Origin: Planoprotostelium fungivorum
Lineage: Eukaryota > Evosea > Variosea > Cavosteliida > Cavosteliaceae
Length of the DNA stretch: 64,000 bases
NCBI GenBank assembly: GCA_003024175.1
Contig: MDYQ01000011.1
Span: forward strand, 1 to 64,000
Reading direction: 5' to 3'
Part shown: positions 56,181-64,000 of the stretch, piece by piece
Layout: each line of letters begins with the position of its first letter
Numbering within the stretch: position 1 is the first letter of the stretch
Program-made: the position numbers and the translations under genes
Notes under the pieces: model-generated
What the model was told of the DNA's origin: nothing
The model's input: only the letters and a program-made list of their open reading frames with translations
Database searches by the model: none

Positions 56181-57845
56181 ATGTTCTCCTCGAAAATTGG
56201 GAGAAAGGATGGCGCTTATCAAGAGCGGTATCTATCTCCCGCAGGTGCAGCACATCTCGTGAACGGATACGCATACAGCGGAGTCGATAACAGTATTCTG
56301 GCCAATCTAATCGTTCGACACTGGTGGAATTGGCTGATAGATAATGTGGTCCCCGTCTGGATTGCGTGAGTTTCTGTAATCATCATATCCATGCTCATTT
56401 GACACAGTCCCAACATGGTGAGTTGAGTTGAGAGTCTCTGCAGTATAGAGGTAACGTTTCCATTTAGCTGACGCTAATGGGACTCATCTGTGTCATCTGT
56501 TGCACTCTTCTGATCAACGTTGTGGACATAGAGACTGGACAGAACCCGGGCTGGGTCTTCTTTACGCAAGGAATTCTAGTCTTTGCATATCAGACATTCG
56601 ATAATCTAGATGGAAAGCAGGTAAAGCCTTGTTAAGAGGGATGCAATCGAAATGACCATCTGATTAGGCAAGAAAGACTGGTTCGTCTTCGGCTCTGGGA
56701 GAGGCCTTCGATCATGGTGAAATGACGTAGAGGATCATTCGACTGAACATTTTTAAGGCGCTGATTCGTTGGCCATCCACGTGCGCAATCAAACATTCTC
56801 GTGCGTTGTCTAACTAGACATCAGATGTGGTCTATATTCCTGGGTAACGCCCTCCAACTGAATGGATCAGACACACTGTTGTTATTCAACTTACTCTTGT
56901 CTGTCTTCTTCCTGGCGCACTGGGAAAAGTGATTTTCTTCTCCATCATCTAATCATCATGCTCATATGTGATGTGACTGTCCATAGTTATTTCGTCAAAC
57001 AATTCGTACTGAGAGAACTCTCCAATCCAACCGAGACGCAACTATTAACCGTTCTGTGTCTGTGGGTCACGGCCTACACCGGTGCGAGATTTCATCGAGA
57101 CGTCAGATTGACACGCGACAGGCACTGACATGTGGAAACAAGAGGCGGATCTTCCCATCATCGGCCTCATCACTTACGGCCGCATCGTACTGCTCTCCAT
57201 CATGATCGGCACCGTGTCAACCTTCCTCGATCAGTGAGAAACCTCATCGAATCTTCTCAGCTGACAGTGTCGACAGTATGTCGACGGTGAAGGAGAATTG
57301 TGAGAGCAAGGGACAACCGTTTCAGACATCACTGCTGTTTCTCACGCCCGTGTGTGTCTGTCTCTTTCTCTTCCACATCTGGTCCATGATGATCGAAAGT
57401 ATATTCGTAGAACACTTTATTCCGTTCATCATGACTGGAGGCTTCATCTTCTCTTACATCTGCGTGAGTCTCGAATGCCTCGTTGTAGACTGACGAAACA
57501 GGTACGTGCCATCGTTCAATGTGTGGCTCGTGAGCCATTCACCGTCTTGTGTAGACCTCTCTACATCCCTCTCGCCGCATGCATCAATTCTTTCATCAAT
57601 ATCAACTTGACTGAGTGAGATCATCTCATCTCGATCTCATCATCCATCTGATGTGATGCAGACCCATCATCGATGACACCAGTATGCTGTATCTGTGTCT
57701 CTTCGTTGCGTTCGCTTGGTTCTCGTTTTTAGCCATCTCCATCATCGATTCCTTCTGCCGCACCCTGAACATCCGAGCTTTTATTCTTCCAGGAAAATCG
57801 AATTTTTTACCCGCCAGCACAATAGACGCCCGCTCGTCTTTATGA
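56181..57845 (+). CDS. CDP-alcohol phosphotransferase (choline/ethanolamine type)
   Basis: Membrane enzyme that makes phosphatidylcholine or phosphatidylethanolamine from diacylglycerol and CDP-choline or CDP-ethanolamine. The N-terminus has HLVNGYAYSGVDNSILANLI and HWWNWLIDNVVPVWIAPNML, the family's entry helices. The catalytic motif DGKQARKTGSSSALGEAFDH then GAD fits D-G-x2-A-R-x8-G-x3-D-x3-D exactly, split by an intron after the third-last position. HWENYFVKQFVLRELSNPTE follows, then seven or so membrane helices (GLITYGRIVLLSIMIGTVST, FIPFIMTGGFIFSYIC, LYLCLFVAFAWFSFLAISII). About nine introns. ER or Golgi location expected. CEPT/EPT1 branch fits best; choline against ethanolamine preference cannot be read. 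Confidence 0.86.
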
Positions 57846-57937
57846 TAACTGCTTCCCTCTTCTTCGCGAATAGACTTTTATTCGAATTAAATAAGTCGCA
57901 GGTGACGACGTTGCGGTGATGATGCAGACGGTGATGT

Positions 57938-59121
57938 TTAGAGGGCGACTGAGATGGATCCGTTGTTGATTTCAGTGTACTGGATTCCCTCAGAGTCCAG
58001 GTGCTTCCTGACTGCGGGCTTGATCTTAGCACCTCCGGCATCAGAGTGGTTTCCAGCTCCGTAGATGACAACGAGAGGTGATTTTCCCTTGGACTAAGAG
58101 GATCAGATGATGAGGTGACTTGTCTTCTATACCTTGACAGATTGCATTCTCTCTTGCATGAGTCTGAGAGCGGGCTCAACGTGCAGACCATGGAGATCGA
58201 TCGTCATCTCATCGTGATCCTTGTTGCTGTCCATGATTAGAACTGATCGTGATGGATCGTTTCGACTCACTTGAAGGCAAAGACTTCTTTGCAGGCCTGG
58301 TTCTGGAGCTCTTCCATCTTGGCGGTGTTTCCCTTGGCCTGTTGCCGCGTGAGACTCGTAACTCCACCTCTCCCACCTTCTCACGGAACTCAGCGGCGGC
58401 TCCCTTGTCTCCAGAGTTGTAGGCGGCGTCGGCCTGCTCGGAAAATTGGGTTCTCTCCTTCGCCAGAGCATCGATCTGAGTCTGATACTTGGCGTAAATG
58501 GCCTCATAAGCGGCACTGTGGGCCTCGTGGGCGGCTACAGTTGCCTCGTGCTTCTGTTGTCTATCGCTCTCGGCCTTGCCGACAGTCTGTTATGTGTGAG
58601 TAATTGGATTAGACGATCGGATTCGATTACCTGGTGGATGAGAGCGACGGCTTTGGCAACGGCATCGCTGGTGCCAGTGACGGTGACGTCATCGTTGTCC
58701 TTGGAGAGATCAATCTGTCCTCCAGTCAATCATTGCTCGTGAGGTCACCTCGGAAAGATCTCACCTGAGCACCAGATTGAGCCTTGATGTCTTTGATGGT
58801 CGCTCCTCCCTTTCCGATGATGACATGATGTTGGGCCTTGGGAACTTGAATGACGGTGGTCGCCTGTGGCTGTTCAATTCAACAGATCACAAGATGCATT
58901 CGACCTACCGCGCCTCCTTCAGTCTTGACAACGGGGACAGTCACAACGGTGGTCTGTGTGGTGGTAATGGAAGTCACAGGTGCAGTGGTGGCTACAGCAG
59001 CAGTCTCAATGACTGGAGCGGCAGCGGGAGCATCAGCAGGGACAGCTGCTGTGGTGGCGGCAGGGGCCGCTGCTGAAGAGGAGGCTCTCGACTTCTTGCT
59101 CTTACTGAATCTTCCTCCCAT
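57938..59121 (-). CDS. KH-DUF1771-Smr domain protein with myristoylation-type start
   Basis: Starts MGGRFSKSKKSRASSS: Gly2, Ser6 and a basic patch form a good N-myristoylation plus polybasic membrane signal. An Ala/Thr/Pro linker is followed by a KH domain with the invariant GKGG loop (VPKAQHHVIIGKGGATIKDI, KAQSGAQIDLSKDNDDVTVT, GTSDAVAKAVALIHQ). Next is a DUF1771 helical region (EAHSAAYEAIYAKYQTQIDA, AYNSGDKGAAAEFREKAKGN) and a C-terminal Smr domain: DEMTIDLHGLHVEPALRLMQ, PLVVIYGAGNHSDAGGAKIK. Smr domains are endonucleases in ribosome quality control and no-go decay (Cue2/N4BP2 type), and the DLHGL and GxGxHS motifs are intact. It ends 93 bp from the convergent phosphotransferase gene. Confidence 0.82.
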
Positions 59122-59522
59122 CTCGATCGGCTGTGTGTTTGAATTAAACGGGAAGAAGTAAAGATTGTCTTGGGAACGAATGAAAAGAAACCGTCTGCGA
59201 TGAGGATATATCTGCGAATGCGAAATCATTCCCAGAGGGGCCATCACGACAACGGTGGTGCTGAAGAGAAATCCTCCACAACCAGGAAGATCATCCATAC
59301 GTATGTTCTGCACGAAGAGCTTTCGATCTCGCTGCATTCGAAAAAGAGAATATTTTAATGCTAGATTTATTTCTATGGGTCAATTGCGGTTTATTTAGGT
59401 AGCATGTCTCCTAGCAACGAGGCTCATTTGTTCAGCTTGAAAAAGTCAACAAAGTGCTGAATTGCACAGTAGCCGTTAGACAGGATAACAACAATACCAA
59501 CAACACATAGAGCGAACGGAGG
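59122..59522. other. Divergent promoter region with a possible tiny minus-strand exon
   Basis: Separates KH-Smr and the SANT-like gene. A minus-strand frame ending just before an AATAAA (about 59391-59396) reads VVGIVVILSNGYCAIQHFVD and FFKLNK, looking like a one-helix membrane protein, but its start would overlap the SANT-like gene's first exon. Left as unproven. Confidence 0.35.
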
Positions 59523-60647
59523 ATGTCTTGGAACTTTGCAGATTTAGAACAGATGATCTTCACCACATCGAGCTCAGACATGAATGTCTCACCTTCTTCG
59601 TCCACGGAGTATATACCCTCATCCAGATCGAATTTATCCACACCTCAATCCACACCGTCTTCGGTCGTCACCCCTCTAATCACCAGCACCGCTTCTGGCT
59701 CGAATCAATTCTGTTGTCCACACTGCGGCAACCAGTTCTTGGTCACGACGACCGCAACCATTGTGCCTATACCAACTCCAGGCCCCATTTTAGTTTCACC
59801 CAGGGCGCAGACAGGAGCCAATGTGCCGTCACTGTCTCCGCTCAACACAGACCACGTGAAGATTTCTCCCAGAGAGCTCTACGCCAACACCGGTCTAGAC
59901 AGTGCTGCATCTCTGAGATACGATCTGCCGCCAGAAGATCAAGAGAGGAGAAAGAGAAAATCGCAAAGCATCTCCGTTGGTCGACCCTCTCAAGTACCTT
60001 CCCTCCCTCTCCTCTCACCTCTTCCTCAGATCTCACGAGATGTAACACAAGATGTATCACCACGAACCAACACCATTCATCATCAACCGCTCCCTCCACC
60101 GTCATTATCTCACCTGACACTGGGCCAATCCTCCATCAAAAACCAAGAGCTGGGACAAGAGAGTGTGCAGAACCTTTCACCCCGGCGAACGAGCGGACAT
60201 CAGAACACCTCATCCAGATCGGGAGCACTCAATCGATCGAACGAGACGCCATTCCACGATGGACCCTCTAGAGTTGGCTCTGTGAAGGCATCGACACGGC
60301 TGATGCCACAGATGGAGATCTCCGAGGGAAGTCCAGAAGTACCAGCTCGTGAGCCTGCGCCAGAATGGACCAGTGAAAATCATCAATTCTTCCTGGCCTC
60401 GTACAAAAAGTGGGCGATGTCAGCTCTCCTCATTCGATGCTGATGATCGCACAGTCTTTTGAGCGTAGGACAGAAACCCACCGCGTCTCTCATTCTAGAA
60501 GAGATCATACGAATAGGAGGGCCAACGATACCGCGACACGCTGTGACGCTTTACCTTCGAAAATTCGAACGGAGGGTGCGATCACATCAGAAGAAGAAGG
60601 GCGAGATAGTGGAGATGGGAGCCGAGGAGGTTTCCGAAGACCTGTGA
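59523..60647 (+). CDS. Disordered protein with C-terminal SANT/Myb-like domain
   Basis: Two exons. The first codes about 295 mostly disordered Ser/Pro/Thr-rich residues with a small zinc-type CPHCGNQF motif after NQFCC, and blocks such as SPRELYANTGLDSAASLRYD. At the end it reads PEWTSENHQFFLASYKKWA; after a 40-nt intron it continues IVGQKPTASLILEEIIRIGG then PTIPRHAVTLYLRKFERRV and a basic tail. W-T-x-E-x-H-x-x-F-L with a later T-x-P-x-x-x-x-x-L-R-K-F resembles the SHAQKY-type SANT/Myb repeat that binds DNA or histones, but the second Trp is missing, so the assignment is inference. Probably a nuclear regulator. Confidence 0.55.
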
Positions 60648-60927
60648 TTGTTAAATGACGACGATGAAAGGACCATCGTGAGTGTACAAATATAAAGGAA
60701 GTATAATGAATTCAGACCGTCTGAAACTAACACGTTGTGATAATCCTTCGTCCATATCTCTCGATCTCCCATACCATTGTGCTTCAAGGAACCAAGAGAA
60801 TCCCTCAAGGGACGTAAGTAACGACAAAAGGACACGTCCACTACTAACACACTGAAATTTCAACCACGTGTGCCACGCCGTGTTTTGACTATAGAATCAA
60901 AGCCACGCACACCAACACAAAACAAGA

Positions 60928-62273
60928 TGCCCTTCACCCTAAACCCAGCCACTCTCCTCAGTGGACGATACGCCATCAAAGACATCCCTGACCTCTCCGG
61001 TCGCATCGCCGTCGTCACTGGTGGTTCAGGTCCGTCTTTGACATCACAAGATTCACACGTTCTAAAACATCATACGTCATCATCTCCGACTCATATCATC
61101 GATTCCATATCACATCATCCCTCACGCATCTCACCTCCACCAGACGGTATTGGATATTACGACGCTCTCGGACTCGCACAGGCCGGAGCTAGAGTCCTCA
61201 TCATCTCCGCCACCCACGAACACGGAAAGAATGCCGAGAAGGAGATCAACGATGGTCTCGTTAAGAACGGAAAGAAGGGAAGTGTAGAATGGTACGAACT
61301 CGACATGGGCTGCCTGGCCGACACGGACAAATTATCCAGACGTCTGGCCGATGAACTCCCCCGCCTGGGTGAGATGATGCACCTGCAACACGTACTAATG
61401 CAGATCACAGACATACTCATCTGCAATGCAGCAGTGGGTCAGGCTCCATATGGATTGACGAAAGATGGTCTGGCGAGACACTTTGAGATCAATAACCTCG
61501 CCCATTACGTCATGGTCGTTCATCTCATCCCCCTGATGGAGAAGGTGTGGGACACATCAAATATGTCACGGACTCACCGACGTACAGACCGTTCGATCCG
61601 GCCTGGCCGCCCCCGGTACAGTTCGCATCGTGATGCAGTCTTCGGAGGCACACAGAGCATCACCCTCTGATGTCAAGTTTGCAACCAAATCCGAGATCAT
61701 GCAGGAGAGAGATCCTCTCGTCATGTGAGTTGTGATCCATCGTCACAAAAGATGCGATCGATGATCACGATGATTAACATGGATGATGTAGGTACGGAAG
61801 AACCAAATTGGGACTCATTCTGTTGGCACGTCAACTGGTCAAGCGGGTCATCGATCCTTCCACCAAGATCTTGGCCATCTCTGTTCACCCCGGCACGGTG
61901 ATCCTTTTCCCATTTTCCATCCACTCACCCACCACAGGTCGACACTCACATGCAGAGTGCCTTCACAGAGTCTTACGGTATCGTGGGCTCCGTCTTAGAA
62001 GGTCTCTCTCGTCTCTTCGGAAAGAGCCCCCAGGAGGGTGCAGAGGCATCATTGTGGGCGGCTACGTCGATCGACATCAAGGCGGACAATTGTTCAGAAT
62101 ATCAAGGAAACTATTACTCGGAGGCTCATGGAAAGCCTGGCACCGAGATCGATGCGGCCAAGGATGAGACGATCGGAGACAACTTCTGGATGTTGTGTGG
62201 ACAGTTGACCAGGGAGATCTTGGGAAGAGATCTCGATGTGAACAGACAGACGGCTCAGCCCACCACCGCATGA
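60928..62273 (+). CDS. Short-chain dehydrogenase/reductase
   Basis: NAD(P)-dependent oxidoreductase of the classical/extended SDR type, related to retinol or WW-domain oxidoreductases. After MPFTLNPATLLSGRYAIKDI comes LSGRIAVVTGGS joined over an intron to DGIGYYDALGLAQAGARVLI, giving the TGxxxGIG cofactor loop. ILICNAAVGQ supplies the NAG-like motif, MQSSEAH the catalytic Ser region and YGRTKLGLILLARQ the YxxxK pair. VHPGTV follows as usual in this branch. The protein ends with an unremarkable helical tail (NRQTAQPTTA). About five introns of 45-100 nt. The substrate cannot be predicted. The upstream ATG at 60870 is in frame but the one at 60928 fits family length. Confidence 0.84.
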
Positions 62274-62458
62274 AAGAATTGAATAAAATGGGACTCGCGA
62301 TGAAGGGCATTATCATCGGAATGATACACTGAATGAGGACAGATGGGAAGATAGACATGATAAAAGATGAAAAGATCTTCTCACTCGATGATTAAAGAGA
62401 AGTGATTCTCATCTATTTACTGCTCGATTATTCGGGGTCAATCTTGAGGATCTATTGA

Positions 62459-62782
62459 CTACTCAATGATCTCACGAGGAGGGTTCATTGTCTTTCCAGA
62501 TTGTCTGCAAAAGTTAAGCAAATGGTTTAACTTTTGTTCACATGACGAAAAAATCTCACCTAGGTCCAGACTGTCCCTGAGAAGACTTGTTTCCAGTCTC
62601 CTTCAAGAAGCTTCTGTAGTATGCAGAGTTGGTGTCGTAGATCATGCTGATGTCTAAATGATCTTTTCTGCAGCCAATCTCAATCACTACAACGAGTGAA
62701 TACCCAAATCGAGGTAATCCCAATCAAAGCTTTGACAACAGCCCACTAAGCCGTATGAACCAGAGACGTACGTCTCTTTCAT
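62459..62782 (-). CDS. Small conserved-looking protein, three exons
   Basis: Joining three short exons gives about 75 residues: MKETYVSGSYGLVGCCQSFD with WDYLDLD, then HLDISMIYDTNSAYYRSFLK with ETGNKSSQGQSGP, and finally QSGKTMNPPREIIE. Donors GTATTC and GTGAGA and acceptors AG fit the reading frame exactly. It is soluble, with several Tyr and Gly residues. No family recognised. A 16-bp palindrome AGAGACGTACGTCTCT covers codons 2-6. The first intron contains one CTCGTTGTAG decamer. Confidence 0.5.
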
Positions 62783-62883
62783 CGTGGATATTTACTGGTA
62801 CAGTAACGATCGCCCTGTGTTCTGCAATTTTGATCAAACCGAGGTGCACTACAACTCTGTTGTGGGTGGCCAGCATTGCATAG

Positions 62884-64000
62884 ATGAAGACGTCACTCTT
62901 CTTCCTCCTGTCTATCACTGTGGCATTTTGCCTCTTCACAAAAGATGATCTTCGAGCTGCGATTTTGACGGAGAACAGAGAGACAGACCCTTTCCTATCA
63001 CTGAGCTCCAGCGATCTGGCCAAAGACTGGTCACATGAGGGAGAGGAAGACCTCGTCGCCCGAGTAGATCATCTGATACATTCTTTCGAGGAGGGAATCT
63101 ACGTAGAGGTAACACACGTGCTCATTAATAGACTTGGATTATCTCTATCTCGAATAGTAATCCATTAACACTGATCGAATCACGACTCAATCATTGAAAC
63201 GTTACGAAGGTGTGTCTCGTTGGTTTCCCCTCCAGATCCACAGAGAAGAATGCAACCATCATTGACAGAAATCAACTATCAAAATTGTTGGCTGATATCA
63301 CTCTGGACGATACCGTCACTGCATTATACCCCCGTAATCACGATCGACACGAGATCTTCGTCAAGAGGAAATTTCTATTCCAGGTGAGACGTGATGATCA
63401 AATCGTGTACGATGTTCACACGTTACATCGCAGGTGGTCGAGACAGACGACAAATTAGACAGAAAATTAGGAACGATCATCCAAGGCCACCTCTCACAGA
63501 ATCAAAAGGTTCCCATCCAAGCCGTGAGTCTATCATCGAATGACGTCCCTGATGTCCATCAGATCGACGATGTCATTCGTGAAGATTACAATCGCAGTCC
63601 AGATCGCTCGGTTCGAGTCTACCTCATCAACCCACGTCTACCCACAGATAACTACTCTTACACCTACGGACCTACATCCTGCAGCACTCCCCTCTCCCTC
63701 GGCTCTCGCGACGACAGGTACCACCAAGCGATGACGAATGATGACGTCATCACAGATTCCTGTGGATCGATACGAGAGCAGCCGTGAGCCATTGGGGCAT
63801 GAAGGACATCGGTGAGGGTAACATCAACCCAGGATCTCTTCCTTCCACTCGTCAGACTTATCTGAAGTCACACACGGTGGTGAGTGGTGGACTTTTCGTG
63901 AGGAATTGAAGCCAGCAGAACGAATTGATGGTTTCCATGGTGAGGTTCTTGAGAAGAACTTGTGAATACCTGTTGGCGCCCTCGATATCGCATTATCCTC
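62884..64000 (+). CDS. Secreted/ER protein, runs past the window end
   Basis: Signal peptide MKTSLFFLLSITVAFCLFTK followed by a soluble luminal part. Readable blocks are DPFLSLSSSDLAKDWSHEGE, GIYVEVCLVGFPSRSTEKNA, DDTVTALYPRNHDRHEIFVK, RVYLINPRLPTDNYSYTYGP, FLWIDTRAAVSHWGMKDIG and NINPGSLPSTRQTYLKSHTV. The order CLVGF ... YLINPR ... WIDTRAAVSHWG recalls a plant family of uncharacterised secretory-pathway membrane proteins (At5g58100 type), but this is memory of pattern only. About five introns so far. The gene is incomplete at the right edge and the last visible exon (NELMVSMVRFLRRTCEYLLA) is still open. Confidence 0.55.

Overview
The window looks like nuclear DNA of a gene-dense, intron-rich unicellular eukaryote. 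Almost every gene is cut by introns of about 35-70 nt that start mostly with GTGAG and end in CAG or TAG, often after a TGAC-like branch site. Intergenic gaps are usually 50-400 bp, neighbouring genes run divergently or convergently, and AATAAA-like signals follow many stop codons. The gene set mixes amoebozoan-like features (chitinase, endosulfine, a DIL-domain coiled-coil protein, CSC1 channel) with centriole and flagellum genes (POC5, enkurin). A protosteloid amoeba such as Planoprotostelium would fit, but that is inference and I could not search databases. I saw no tRNA, rRNA, CRISPR, viral or transposon unit that I can defend.

Layout. 1-9 kb: a secreted beta-helix/B-lectin protein, a Kir-type K+ channel, a TXNDC17-like redox protein and several small genes, two of them near plant-like telo-box motifs. 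9-19 kb: a MORN-coiled coil-RING protein, a WBP11-like splicing factor with Met/Pro/Gly repeats, a thioredoxin-UBA-UBX fusion, NDUFAF2, a small membrane protein, and an SK-family channel with an abnormal pore. 18.7-26 kb: enkurin, a possible glutaredoxin-fold protein, a secreted protein, and the replication pair MCM4 and PCNA with E2F-like sites in their promoters. 26-40 kb: a giant NT-C2/coiled-coil/DIL protein, a CSC1/OSCA channel, a cytochrome P450, a large unrecognised protein, and an endosulfine-like gene. 40-54 kb: a Cys-rich small gene, a class III chitinase with a chitin-binding domain, POC5 (with an E2F-like site), a WD40 protein with an internal near-identical duplication joined at an N, a twin-PH coiled-coil protein, a TMF1-type golgin and a zinc-finger protein. 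54-64 kb: an unrecognised protein, a choline/ethanolamine phosphotransferase, a KH-DUF1771-Smr protein, a SANT-like protein, a short-chain dehydrogenase, a small gene and a secreted protein running off the end.

How it fits together. MCM4, PCNA and POC5 share E2F-like promoter elements, suggesting one S-phase programme for DNA replication and centriole assembly. Endosulfine would act in mitotic entry through PP2A-B55. The other genes are general housekeeping, membrane transport and secretion genes with no obvious cluster logic, as expected in a eukaryote without operons.

Gene spans run from the chosen start codon to the stop codon and include introns. Exon joins were worked out by eye from donor/acceptor sequence and reading frame, so individual junctions may be off even where the gene identity is secure.
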